Origin: Rhipidocladum racemiflorum
Taxonomy: Eukaryota; Streptophyta; Magnoliopsida; Poales; Poaceae
Direction: 5' to 3'
NCBI GenBank assembly: GCA_036346355.1
Contig: CM070577.1
Coordinates: 85,582,509-85,646,508, forward strand
Length of the DNA stretch: 64,000 nt
The notes beneath the pieces were generated by a model that was not told the origin of the DNA, did no database searches, and saw nothing but the letters and a program-made list of their open reading frames with translations. The translations under genes and the position numbers were made by a program. Of this stretch, positions 20,489 to 31,452 are shown in pieces (position 1 is the stretch's first letter; the number at the start of each line of letters is the position of its first letter).

Positions 20489-20930
20489 TCACGCACCTGG
20501 CCATGAATCGCCAGGCCATTGAATCAGATGATTAACTGTGTGTCTGCAGGTGGTTAGCATCGATCCATCTCTTGATCTCGCTCTGATGTGCCATGGCCGG
20601 ATTCGATTCATCGTATCGATCTTGGTCCATTCAGCTGAAATGCGCGGACGGGCTTGTATGCGTGGGCCATTTGATTGGAAATTATTGTTAGCTGAGACAT
20701 CAAGAAGCTTAATTTGGATCACAAGTCGATCACCGGAGATGATCTTCCGGTTGCTCTCCATCCTAGACACATTTTCTCTTCTGTTCTCTTTACCTTATCT
20801 TCTTTTGTTTTCTTGACAAGAAATGGCACTTGTGCCGTTGGTGATGCAGTGAGCCCAAGCCTGTAAGATGCTGGGAGGCCTTTCAGGCCCAGAGAAGCCT
20901 CCTTCAAAATTAGGGCAAAGATGGTATGGT
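20489..20930. other. Intergenic, nothing recognised
   Basis: Short open frames at 20538-20816 and on the other strand have no recognisable features. Confidence 0.4.
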
Positions 20931-21330
20931 CATGGATCTAACTCCCGGTGAGATTTTGAAAATTTCCAAATTTCGGATTCTTCCGAGATCCTAAATCTCG
21001 GTCAGGTAAAAAAAATTAAAATAATACAATAACTTTCGAAATCTCAGTGAGATCTCGGCGATTTCGGTCGAAATCTCAGAAATTTTTACTATATTTCCAT
21101 TTTTGTGGGCCGGATTTGATTGGATTTAGAGTCAAGACCATCCAAAAAAAATTTTAAAAAATATTGGTGTGTTTTAACCATTTGTTCATCGGTTCAATTT
21201 GACCGAACTCAGAAATCCTGATTGAAAAATGACCGGATTAGGAATTTAGTTTTTGGATTTCGTCCGGATTTCGTTTGAAATTCCGAGATCTCACCGAGAT
21301 TTCGGATTTCGGCCACTCCAAGATACATAC
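20931..21330. repeat. Dispersed repeat rich in GAAATCTC/CGAGATTT words, probable hAT-like MITE
   Basis: CCGGTGAGATTTTGAAAATT at the left and CGAGATCTCACCGAGATTTC at the right are loosely mirrored, and similar words recur inside. Boundaries and target duplication could not be fixed. Confidence 0.4.
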
Positions 21331-22185
21331 CAAAAATAAAACTTCAAACTTGGGTATGGATATGGTATAGTCAGTACATTAGGCTAGCCAGACAGCCCAG
21401 TTTTGTCCTGCATTTTGGGTTTTTGTCTAGGTCAGAACTCGGAACACAGAGAAGTTGAAGCAGCGTTGACTCCTCTTGTGCACCGACCCGATGAAACCAG
21501 TGTTACTTTTACTAAATTATGCGTGACTCTTCCTTCAGATTTGGATCGTACCTGACTCAGATTGATAAAGACTAGACTCAAAAATTAACCGGACAGAAAA
21601 AAAAAAAAAACATTGCGATGATGATAGCTGAGTTTATGCGGTAGATGATTGGGTTGGTTGCAACGTGGGCAGGCAGGAATGGCACAGAATACAGTCACTG
21701 CACCGCCCACATCATGCATGTTCCCCACTCGCAAAGTCCACGTCAGTACGAATCACCTTTATTAATTCAGAAAAACTAGAAAACGGTGTACCGTTTCTAG
21801 GTTTTCAACGGTACAGTACAAGCTGGGCTGGGTCTGATTGTCAGTTGGGTTGGGCTGATCTTTTTTTTTTGTTGGAAGTATCTGTCCGTGTAGCTTAATA
21901 AAACATTTTGTACGGTGCAGCTTATAGTTTTTATATATACAAAAAAAGAGTACAAATGTGTGAATGCACATACAATACATTTTGTATTGTATGTTCCTTA
22001 ATTGTCTGATCTAGTCTTCTCTCCTGTTGCTCGTCCCTCCTCAGTGATGTATGAAGACTGCACCAAGGTAGCTAGAAGTTTGCCAAAATTCAACATTGAT
22101 CATCACACAAAAGAAAAGCCTTCTAATCCCATCGATCGATTTCATGCGTTAGCTTTACCAATCATACGAGGCGCCGGACATTCAT
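21331..22185. other. Intergenic, nothing recognised
   Basis: It contains homopolymer tracts near 21600-21612 and 21854-21864, and GGTGTACCGTTTC/AACGGTAC words near 21785-21815 that recall the ends of the MITE at 2963-3134. No gene is supported. Confidence 0.4.
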
Positions 22186-22189
22186 GGAT

Positions 22190-22625
22190 CCATCTCAAAC
22201 TTAACATCGAAACTCATGAAACCTTTGAAACTTAACACATGAAACTTCTCAAATATAGTTGTAAAAACCAAACTTATCTCAGAAACTCGATGAAACGTAT
22301 CTGTGAAACTGGTTCATGGAACACTATGAAACCCGGTAAAAACTATCTTCGTGTGAGGCATTATAAAACTTAATGAAACTGAATTATCCGGATGAAACAC
22401 TATGAAATCTTATGAAACTTGTCTGTGAAATGTTGTGAAACTTAACACTGAAATTTATGAAACCTTTGAAACTTAACACATGAAACTTATCAAACATGGT
22501 TGTAAAACCGTGATCGTTGTGAAACTTATATGTGAAACCCCTAAGACAGTCTGGTTGATTGAAACACTATGAAACCTGATGAAACTTATTTGTGAAACAT
22601 CATGAAACTTAATGAAACTGGATCT
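22190..22625. repeat. Degenerate array of TGAAACTT-type words
   Basis: More than thirty GAAAC words occur in about 430 bp, mostly as ATGAAACTTA and TGTGAAAC variants. A longer period is visible, for example TGAAACCTTTGAAACTTAAC at about 22217 and again at 22459. The same vocabulary forms the core of the MITE at 2963-3134. Confidence 0.75.
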
Positions 22626-23275
22626 CCTATATAATCAGTCTGCTGCACCTGCATGCATGCGCACCTGCCTCTGCCCTTCTTGTAATCAAAAGATGGATCA
22701 GCCTTTGCTTTAACTTGCTTGGAGAAGAAAAGTTTGTATGCACTGCCCACATGCGTGATACGTGCGATCGAGAGATCGATGTTCGTTTGATTAATTTAAT
22801 AATTAATCAAACTAGGCAGAGCCGGCGGCCCCACGCGTGGTATTTATTTTGTTGGGATTCTATACCGTGGCATTGACGACGGACGGTATACCGTGTTGTA
22901 GCTTCTCCCATTACAAATAGGTCTTAAAGCATAGCTTTAACATTAATTTTTATTTAAATATATTTATAGAACCCAGTAAATTATAGTATTACGAAAGTAT
23001 TTCTCAAGATAAATAAATATATATGCGTATGATTTTTATTATCTAATTTAAACATTTGTAAAGATATCGATAACTAAAATTTTGATTATATTTATGTCTA
23101 TTTGTGATAGAGGGTGTATTACCCGTACATTAAAAGCGGCCATCATGTTGGTTTTTTGGGTCGGTGCAGACCCACACGCTGTGCCAGTGCCACCTTCCCA
23201 GCACAAGCCTCGTCCATGGAACTACTCATCCAAGCTGCAACTAGTCTAGTGTACTCCCCCCTTCCGGAAAAAATT
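22626..23275. other. Intergenic upstream of the zinc-ribbon gene
   Basis: No gene is supported. CTATACCGTGG and GGACGGTATACCGTG near 22860-22896 again recall the GGTATACC-ended MITE family. Confidence 0.4.
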
Positions 23276-23540
23276 CTATGCAACGGTGCTGTATACCACG
23301 GTCTGTGCAGCACCGTGTGGATTGGTGCCACATGTCCCGCTGCGTCAATCTCCATGCAAAAAACAATTAAGTGATAAAAATTAAAGTGCATTAAAGTGTT
23401 TAGAGGTTGGTGGATTTGCATTAAAGTGCTTGGAGATTAATGAATTTGCATAAAAATTGATGCAACGGAACACGTGACACTAATCCGCACGGTGCTACAT
23501 AGACCGCGATATATAACACCGTTACGTAGAATTTGTTTCC
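23276..23540. mobile_element. Long-hairpin MITE abutting the promoter of the zinc-ribbon gene
   Basis: The left arm (23276 to about 23350) and right arm (about 23456-23540) are inverted copies of about 75-85 bp. GGAAAAAATTCTATGCAACG is mirrored by GTTACGTAGAATTTGTTTCC. The loop of about 105 bp has a repeated GCATTAAAGTG word. The right end is about 8 bp from the TATA box. No convincing target duplication was seen, so the superfamily is open. Confidence 0.8.
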
Positions 23541-23548
23541 CCTCCTCC

Positions 23549-23556
23549 TTTATATA
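23549..23556 (+). promoter_or_regulatory. TATA box of the zinc-ribbon gene
   Basis: CTTTATATACCC lies about 95 bp before the start codon at 23646, in a C/T-rich context typical of grass core promoters. It is immediately downstream of the hairpin MITE. Confidence 0.6.
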
Positions 23557-23645
23557 CCCACCGTCTCCTCGTCTCTCTGAATCTCTGATCGACGCAAGAC
23601 AATCCGCACAGGCCAAATCAAGCAAGAATCGATCGATCGATAGGC

Positions 23646-24202
23646 ATGGACATGGAGAAGGGCGTGTCTCTTCCGAGGAGCCCCGCCGCGCACTCCACCG
23701 TCACCTACTGGTCAGTCACCACCTCCGCCATTTTTGTGCCCTTGGTTCTGGGCTTCCTGCCAGCGCGATCTCTTCCTGTGCGCAATTGTGACGTCGGTGG
23801 CGATTGATGCATGCGCGTTGGGTGTCCTGCGACTGCAGCTGCGGCGCGTGCGGGTACGACCTGAAGCTGAGCTCGTCGGCGCGGGACACGGCGGGGATCG
23901 TCGGCGCCGGGGCGGGCGGGTACGGGCGCGCGATCCGGCGCGGCGTGGTGACGTTCGGCGCCATCGACGACGCGCGGTTCGGGCACGTGGACGAGTTCCG
24001 GTTCGTCGACGTGCGCGCGCGCCGCCTCTTCACGCGCCGCACCCGCCTGCTCTGCCGCAAGTGCGGCGCTCACCTCGGCTTCGGCTACAACGACACGGCC
24101 GCCGCCAGGTCGCCGCCGCGCTACCACATCAAGATCCGCGCCCTCCACCCCTCCGAGTCCGCGTCGCCGTCCGACGACGCGCCGTCGGATCATGCTGCGT
24201 GA
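23646..24202 (+). CDS. Small zinc-ribbon protein, At4g08330 (chloroplastic)-like
   Basis: Two exons, 23646-23710 and 23839-24202, encode 142 residues. The 128-nt intron has a GT start and a GCAG end, and joining gives an exact frame. Two CxxC pairs stand out, C23/C26 (CGACGYDLKLSSS) and C94/C97 (LLCRKCGAHLGFGYND), a likely structural zinc site. GACGYDLKLSSS, DEFRFVDV and the closing YHIKIRALHP pattern match a small plant family of unknown function whose Arabidopsis member is labelled chloroplastic. The N-terminus here is short and only weakly like a transit peptide, so location is uncertain. The C-terminus is rich in Ser, Asp and Ala. The coding exon is very GC-rich, as is common for short grass genes. 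Neighbours give no hint of its job. Family assignment is from recognised motifs. The start was chosen as the first ATG after the TATA box. Confidence 0.8.
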
Positions 24203-24394
24203 TTCGCTCCCCTCTCCCTCGATCGCTTGCCGTGCGCTGTGCAGCTTCGCTTCCCCTCCTCCTCGACGCGTTTGCAAGTCGCCGTCGCTGCTGGTTTCCT
24301 TTTTTTTTTTTTTTTTTTCTCCGTACGTCGCTCGCTTGCATCTTAAGAAATGTATAGACTAATGGAGTCCTTTTCTTCCCTTATTTTTCTATCT

Positions 24395-24400
24395 AATAAA
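24395..24400 (+). terminator. Polyadenylation signal of the zinc-ribbon gene
   Basis: AATAAA lies about 190 bp after the stop codon in T-rich sequence, a plausible near-upstream element for 3' end formation. Confidence 0.45.
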
Positions 24401-24999
24401 GAGGAAATGGCTGTTCTTGACTGCCATTATGCAATTGCAAGCTCGTTGCTCTGGTGTTGTGCCAGCCTCAGCCTCCGAGGAACAGTCGAAAGTACTATTG
24501 AAATACCCTAGTCAATCGAACAGTGCAAATAAAGTACTAAAATAACTTAAACAGCGTAATCAAATTAAAGTAATCATTAAAAAAATTCTACTCAGTTGAC
24601 TATTACCAATTTAGAACTATAAATAATAGTAATGTTAAGAAATTAATTACACCATTGATCATAACTTACAAAAGTGAATGATTGCAACTCAAAAATAACA
24701 ACTACAACTCTATAGATAGGAAAACACACGTGATCTTCTAATCTCCCTGTGTAGACCTACAAAGTTAATTTCACACTTGTAAGAAGAAGAACAAAAGCAA
24801 TACATTAAATTAATTAAACAAAACAGAAATTAGAATTGCCGTCATACCCCTATAATTTGGTATCGTCACTGATATACGAGATTTGTTTGGGGCCAAATCG
24901 GCACCTCTCACGAATTTGGATATCATCATTTGGCAATCAACTCACCCTTATTGAATATCTGTAGCCAATAGAGAATAGTGCCAAAATATCAGATAGTAA
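24401..24999. other. Intergenic, AT-rich
   Basis: No gene or repeat could be supported. Confidence 0.4.
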
Positions 25000-25383
25000 G
25001 GCCATGTTTGGATCCCTGGACTAATTGTTAGCTGGCTAAAAATTAGCTCTAGTATATCCAAACAGGAAGACTAATAGGTGGGCTAATTTTTAGCCAACCC
25101 CTTAGCTAACAATTAGTCCATTAGTTGGTGGGAAGGAGCTAATTTGGGCCAATAGCATGTAACACACTGGGAAAAGCCTGAAATACCATCGCGTTGGCCT
25201 TATCCTCATTTCCTCACCCATTATGAGGGGGCAGACATGACTTTTCTAAGAAATTAGTCCAACCATTAGTCATGTATCCAAACAGCCCTGGGCTAATTTT
25301 AGATGGACTAATTATTAGCTGGCTAACATTAGCTCTAGCCATTAGGCAGCTAATAATTAGTTTTAGTCTATCCAAACATGGCC
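25000..25383. mobile_element. Tourist (PIF/Harbinger) MITE
   Basis: GGCCATGTTTGGAT mirrors the right end TATCCAAACATGGCC, and both sides are flanked by TAA (24997-24999, 25384-25386). Length is 384 bp. Several GCTAATTATTAG-type words occur inside, and TATCCAAACAG recurs at 25058 and 25277, which suggests internal end duplication. Confidence 0.9.
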
Positions 25384-26082
25384 TAAATAAGTTAAAGCCC
25401 CATCAGTAAAGAGGTGAAAACCCCTACAATAAGATAAAATCAGTCATTAAATAAAATGATAATGCTTAGAAATAATAATAAAATTATCTATTGCTGAATT
25501 TAAATGACATAAAAAAGATAATTATCGAAAAGCGGCTAAATAATAATTATAAACAGTAAATACTCAAAATACCTCGCGGTCCAGCTGGAAAATCGGCCTG
25601 TGGCCTATCGGTGCGCAGCCCAGTAAAAACGAAATGAATCTTGGCCATGGATCGAAACGGACGGCTTGGATTGGCTCAAAACGGGACAAAACCAGTGACT
25701 CCGAAAAAAACCCTAACCCTAATTTCATTTGTCCCTTCACGATCCAGCACAGCGGCGGCCAGGCGCGGCGCGGGTGCGCGGGCGTGAGCACTGAGCCGAC
25801 GGTAGGCGCAACCGAGGTAAGCCCAAACCCCTCTAAAGTCATTTAGGGATTTGATTGAGTTCGGTTTTGGGGGGGGGGGGAGGAGGATTAGGGTTTCCTC
25901 ATTTGGGGATTTTTTTGGGTTCGGTTTTGGAGCTATTCCTCTCCTTCTAAGTGCTTACCAAGCCTAATTTGCCTCAAAACAGCATCAACCGACAGGATTA
26001 GGATCTAAACCGACCACTAATTAGAGGCTAAAAAGGCTTCTAAGGTTGTTTACCGGGATGATGGAATTATGAAGGCTAAGAG
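25384..26082. other. Intergenic, with retroelement leader at its right part
   Basis: A short GC-rich block at 25735-25820 looks like an untranslated first exon followed by GTAAGC, but no downstream coding partner was found. A G-run is at 25868-25881. The last 150 bp probably belong to the leader of the retroelement remnant at 26083. Confidence 0.35.
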
Positions 26083-26537
26083 TGGCTCTGATACCAAGTG
26101 TTAGATCCGCCTAATGATGTAATGACGGTAAATCTTAGCCTAAACATGATTACCTAGTTCTAATGCGGAATTAAGGGTACTAACCGGAAGAATTTGAAGC
26201 CATTAGCGCCTTGTAGTTGATCGGTGATGTCGGGAATGCGGAGAGGTGGACGCCGGCGTTGTTGAACAGTCGTCGGCGATGTTCTATCGGTGGATGGTAG
26301 CGACCTTCGGGATGTCACCGACACTGCCCCTGGACTGCCCTTCGAGGCTCCTCCAGCACCGGTGAGGATCGGTAGAAGTTAGGGTTTCGGGAGAGTTAGA
26401 ATTGTGCGTGTAATCGTCACCACACGCATGAGCTCACCTCTTCCTATATATATGGCGCTGATGAGCTCAGGGGCGTGTCCCATTGTATGGAAAGCGCCTC
26501 CGATCATGGCGCGTTAATAAGGAAGGAGCTAATTACA
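26083..26537 (-). mobile_element. LTR retrotransposon remnant: primer site and one LTR
   Basis: On the minus strand TGGTATCAGAGCCA (26096-26083) is an initiator-Met-type primer site lying two bases inside an LTR that starts TGTTAGATCC at 26099. The LTR probably ends at about 26537 (AATTACA). A minus-strand TATATATAGG promoter word is near 26445-26454. No second LTR or coding region was found, so the body is deleted. The Copia-type primer site suggests Copia. Confidence 0.6.
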
Positions 26538-26540
26538 AGA

Positions 26541-27020
26541 TTAGCTTTTAGTTAGGAAAGTTTGATTAAAAAAGTTTGATTTTGGTGGCAAATCAGCCGA
26601 GATCAACCAACACACCAAGCTCGTCCCAACAAGATTCATTGCCATCTTCAATTCTTGGTCCCAACCCCAACCACTTGTATTTGCCAAACTATGATACAGA
26701 GCAAACCTTCTTTTCAGATTCTTAACTCTATTAGCCAAGTTGTCCTTCACCAGCGTTGTTCTTGCTTGATGGTTGAATAGTTGGACAGTCCGTGTATATG
26801 TTCCAGGTGTATACGTTCCAGGTATATCCTTCATTATGCTTCAGGTGTATACGTTCCAATGATGCAATCACCTTGCATGTATTCATCACGCAAGCTTCCT
26901 AGAAAAGTCATATCTAGCTTGTCATACCAATTATTCATCCTAACACATGATTTTCCCGATGGCCTTGGATTTCCAGATTCAAGAAGAGGCTTTGCAGCAT
27001 TCTTTCCCATCTCTGCTTCT
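26541..27020 (-). pseudogene. Fragment of a Myb/SANT-like (L10-interacting MYB type) gene
   Basis: On the minus strand the frame contains NLANRVKNLKRRFALYHSLA followed by SGWGWDQE. This follows the pattern of the Myb/SANT-like domain found in Harbinger-associated and L10-interacting MYB proteins (basic helix, then GxGWD). Stops interrupt it on both sides. Repeats of GTATACACCTGGAAC (26793-26860) split the upstream part. Function is lost. Confidence 0.4.
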
Positions 27021-27220
27021 AGTACCAGGAGGTATATAAGCCTAGAGTTTTAATCCTGAGTTAGAAAAGATTAAAAGATTTTGGCCGGATTAACCTAATC
27101 ATGTTTAACCCATGGATGTTTGGCGGGTTAAAACCCTAACCCACCTCTTAACCCTAAAGGCCTAAACCAAACACAGCCTTAGTTATTGGTGTCGGTTAAG
27201 TTCTTGGTATCAGAGATTTA

Positions 27221-27711
27221 GATCTTGTTTGGTAGAACTCTAAATCCTAGCTCTACCTTAGATTTAAAACTTGTAGGTTAAATTAAATTAAATTAAGTTT
27301 ATATTTTTATTCTAAAATGTGAATAAGATGATCCACTTAAACACTTTTAATATACCAACAGCTTTAGTTCCATAAATCTGATAAAACTAGGAATACTCAG
27401 CTTCATCAGATCTACGAATCTGATAGAGCTAAATCTCTACTAAACAGGGGCGGAAGTGTGTGTAGTTACCCGGTGTCGCAGGACACTGGGTCAAAAAATT
27501 TTTTAATGTATGTTAGTCTATATATATATAAAATTATTGCATGTTAGTCTATATATATAGTATATGTGAATCCCCTTGATCTAAATCTTGTGACACCGTG
27601 AGGCAAATAACAAGCAAATGGTAAGAATAATAAGTTATTATCATATATATGATGAAGTAGTGAACCTCGATAATTTTTTCTCTAGTTCCGCCCCTGCTAC
27701 CAAATAAGGCT
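27221..27711. mobile_element. Tourist-like MITE, interrupted by a hAT element near its right end
   Basis: The left end GATCTTGTTTGGTAG mirrors the right end CTACCAAATAAGGCT, with TTA on both sides (27218-27220, 27712-27714). Without the insert the element is about 239 bp. Confidence 0.75.
27445..27696. mobile_element. Non-autonomous hAT element
   Basis: CAGGGGCGGAA mirrors TTCCGCCCCTG exactly. The flanks CTACTAAA (27437-27444) and CTACCAAA (27697-27704) are an 8-bp target duplication with one change. The 252-bp body contains repeats of TGTTAGTCTATATATATA. It has no coding capacity. Confidence 0.9.
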
Positions 27712-27919
27712 TTAATATGTGCACTTTCTAGCTTCCGGCTGTTTTTCGGCCGGACCAGGCTTAAAGAGATGTTGGGCTTCCCACAGGGCTCGGGCTCGGG
27801 CTCGGAAGGCCGGGTTTTTTCAGCCCGGTCCGAACAGGTCTATCCCTAAAAAACGCAGAGCCCTATCTCCTACTCGTGGGGAATTCTCGCTCCTCTGCCA
27901 TCGCCCGTCTGCAACTGCG

Positions 27920-28191
27920 ATGTCGTCGTCCAGCTTGTTCCTCTTCTCGTCCCGGATGTGCCACTCCGGCGCACCTCTCCGGCAGGCGACCCTCCCCCTC
28001 CTTCCGGCACGCCGCCTCCAATTCTTCTCTCGTAGCCGCCACCGCCGTCGTCCTTCCCCTCCCCCCCTCCTCTCCTGGGCTACTGGCGTGGGGACTGGGA
28101 TGATCTCCTCCTCTTCTTGTTCTTCTTGTTTTGGTAAGATTTCCTTTCCTCGTACCTTGCTTCGATGATTTCCGTATCTCTCGCTTCGGTG

Positions 28192-28228
<37 letters not shown>

Positions 28229-30531
28229 AAATCAGATGCCGTCACTCCGGAGCTTGGTATCTTTCGGTGGCTTTGGGCAGGGCGGTGCATCAGGCTCGCG
28301 AATTGAGTGTCAAATTCTGAAATAACTCGTGCATCAGAGAGTTTTCAGGCATCCGCCCCCAGGACCGGCGGCCGGGGAGGGCGGATGGCCGCCTCTGGTT
28401 GAGGAATGAGGATTGGTAGCCGTCGCTGGTTGGCCATTGACGCAAAAACTGTAACTAGCTATCTACCAGCCAGACTTAAGTAGCTGCATGAAACCCGGAA
28501 GATTAAAGATTAGTTTTTTTCTTCCTTTACTGTAATTACCTTATCTGTTTCCGTACTGTGCCATCATCGTACTTGAGAAAGCGCATAGCTGATCGTCTTC
28601 GTCTTCTTCTTCTTCTTCTTTTGCATCTTAAATGCAGAGTACAAGAGAACAAGTCGTAGAAATGGTTTCTACGCTTCTTTATTTGGTGTTGGAGCTCCCG
28701 AAGCTCTGGTCATTGGAGTAGTTGCGTTGCTGGTTTTTGGCCCAAAGGGTCTAGCAGAGGTAGTAAACCCTCCTCGACAAGCTTCTTCTGAGTAATTCTT
28801 CGCTGAACTCAGCAATATCGTCGTCTTTTCGGCGCTTATAATTTCTTAACCTGCAAAAGGATTTGCTTGCACACGTGCATCCATGGCTTTATTTCAAGGC
28901 AAACTACGTGTTCATAAGTTATGTTCACAAGCTAGAATAATATCGTGAAAACAATAGCTGTTTTCTTTTCTTGCGATGACTGAAATAATGGTTGATGTGC
29001 CCAGTCGGCAATAAAATGGAAATATGTTCTATTCTGTATGTTTTTTTTTCTTGAGTTTAGATTTTTCGTATGTGTTCCCTCTGCTTTCTTTTACCTGAGA
29101 ATAAACATTCGCGCGTGTTCCCTGCCAAATTATCAGGTCAAGTTAGCAGTACTAAAAACCAGGTTTTGCAAGCATTGCTAGAACGAAAACCGTTAGTAGG
29201 TTACTAGGTTAGGTCTCATTTGCTTACTTGTTTGCAGGTAGCCAGGAATTTGGGGAAGACTTTGCGCGCTTTCCAGCCAACCATAAGGGAGCTACAGGTT
29301 GGTTCGTGGTTTACTTGCTGCAGTGTGGTTGTATGATTCAGTATTCTGTTATGTATTGTGATACAATTTTCTGCACTCAGGATGTATCAAAAGAGTTCCG
29401 GAGCACCCTTGAACGAGAAATTGGACTTGATGAGGTTCCCCCATCCACGAATTATAGGCCCACAACCATGAATAACAGCGAACAACCTGCTGTCGACCCG
29501 AGTTAGTCCATTTCACTACTCTAATGTTCTTTTAATGAAATCATGCCCAATTTAGTTTAAAGCACTTGTCTAGTTGTCTTGAAGTCCATATTAGAAAATC
29601 ATGCATGTCAGTCAAACACCATAAATACCCTTTTCTGATGCCTAGCAGTTGTTATTGGCAAGCTGTGTTTGTCCATTCGTTTACCATTTGCTTCGGTCCT
29701 AGTTCTGCTTTCTCATTCCGTTTTGTTGACTACTGACAAATAACCAGAATACATTAAATTCTGGAAGGTGGTATTCAATCAAGTGTTTAGCATTTTCCCC
29801 ACTCTTGATCGAGTATGAATTCTTCCATGATTTGAGCTTAAGGCTCATGTTTTTATATGCTCTCTCTCTCTCTGAATTTTGTCCCAAGAAAAATGTGCTA
29901 TCTTTTTATTCCAGCCACTTACAGACTTACTCAGCTCAAAAGATGGATTTACACCAGTGAAGTCTACTGGTGTCATTGATATTTAGATGCTGTGGCACTG
30001 GCTCATTGCTATTCATCTCTGCTTTCAGATGGCAAGCGTGAAACCGCACCTTACACCAGCGAAGAACTCATGAAGGTAACTGAAGAACAGTTGGCTGCAT
30101 CCACAGCTGCTGCTTGGAATGCGCAGCAATCTCCCCCATCACAACAGCAAGGTCTGGCATTTTAATCATTCAAATTCTTGATAGTTACATGCTTAAGTAT
30201 CATTAGGATCAGTTCTGCAGAAACCCTTGTGAGTTTATGACATTTTGAAAATTGTGGATAACTCACGCTTTGCGTTTTTGCCAAGTTATTACGACCTTGC
30301 GATCAATCTGGGGATTTTAAAAAGAAACCGCAACTTACTAAAAACAAAAGGATAGAAGAAAACGTTTCCAAGCTAACTTGGCCGCGCTGTCATATTTCAG
30401 AAGCAGCATCAACGTCTCAAAGCAACGAGGCGGCCTTGTCAGGAGGGAATGATGGCCCTGGTGCTGCGACGAGCGAGTCCAATCCAAGCCATCCTGAGAA
30501 GGTGGAAACCAAACCAAGAGATGAAGCATAG
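27920..30531 (+). CDS. HCF106: Sec-independent protein translocase subunit TatB/HCF106, chloroplastic
   Basis: HCF106 is the TatB subunit of the thylakoid twin-arginine translocase. With TatC it binds precursors that are imported folded into the lumen using the proton gradient. Six exons (27920-28133, 28638-28759, 29238-29297, 29381-29501, 30029-30151, 30401-30531) with GT/AG borders join in exact frame to 256 residues. Residues 1 to about 70 are Ser/Arg-rich and fit a transit peptide. The Tat core follows: FGVGAPEALVIGVVALLVFG at 87-106 is a short membrane helix with the conserved Glu (E93), then P107 and the amphipathic helix VARNLGKTLRAFQPTIRELQ (113-132). The long acidic, Gln/Ser-rich tail distinguishes it from TatA/Tha4. 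The start is the first ATG of the open transit region. The locus looks intact and functional. Intron 1 holds a (GA)n tract. Confidence 0.95.
28194..28227. repeat. (GA)n microsatellite in HCF106 intron 1
   Basis: An uninterrupted GA tract of about 17 units lies 60 bp after the exon 1 donor. It should be highly variable between individuals. Confidence 0.95.
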
Positions 30532-31452
30532 TAGTTAACAACGACGCTGTATGGCAAGAGCAGATGGAGTACGGCAGGGTGAAATCTTCTGCTTTGATTT
30601 GGCGAGATGGGCTGGGCAGGAAGGATTCGAGGCTAGGATTGGTCTTCTGTGTTGTTGTAGCATGGACGAACAGTCAGACAGGTGATGCAAAAGCTAGCTT
30701 AGCTTGGTGTGTATATCTTGGGTCCTGCCCCCTCACCTCTTGTTTTGCCATGGCTGTTGTGCCTGTACTCTGTACTGACCGTCGGTACTATTATTATGTT
30801 TGGTCTGAATGTACCCGTGACAGTCCACGCATGAGAGCTTGTAAACAGATAGATCTTGATGTTAAAGTAGATGCATTTTTGTAGTATTATTTGTTGATCA
30901 TCCGGTGATTGGTGACGCCTCCTCTTGTTTGTGCTGTTTTTTTTTTTTTTTTTTTTTTTTTGAGGCAGGCTATCTTGTGAATGTCATGGCAGCAAAAATC
31001 GGAAAAGCATCCAATTTCTGTCCAGCTACTTAGGAAGAAGGGCGGACAGACTTCGCCATTCCCATCGCTGCAGACACACACACTGGCCAGTGGCCAGTGA
31101 TAAGAGTTAGAATCCGAGTTAAAAGAGAAATTTTACGGTGCATTGTACAACTTACTGGTAGTATATAGTGGATAGTAAAAATTAGATCTAATTGATAATT
31201 TATTAAGGGTATTTTTACTACTTTACTACTAGATAAATTATAAATAAATTTTAGTTAATCTGATCTATTGAATAAAAAAGAATGAATAATTCATAATTAA
31301 TTTAGTGTACTATAAAAAGAGTTCTAATTTAATACAGAGGATGATGTGGTAATTTAATCAAAGAAGTTAGCTAGGTTCGGAGCAGTTCACGATGCGGTTC
31401 TTCAGATCAAACACCCCATTAGATTCCGAAGTAGTCCTCCACGTCCTCCTAC
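30532..31452. other. HCF106 3' region and intergenic sequence
   Basis: The first 350 bp are the probable 3' untranslated region. A T-run of about 22 bases is at 30940-30961. The remainder is AT-rich without recognised features. Confidence 0.5.

Noticed and set aside
22190..22625. CRISPR-like reading of the GAAAC array
   Set aside because: Words are short, degenerate and irregularly spaced, and this is plant nuclear DNA.
23705..24277. 190-codon minus-strand frame over the zinc-ribbon gene
   Set aside because: Shadow of the GC-rich plus-strand exon. It runs across the intron and has no features.
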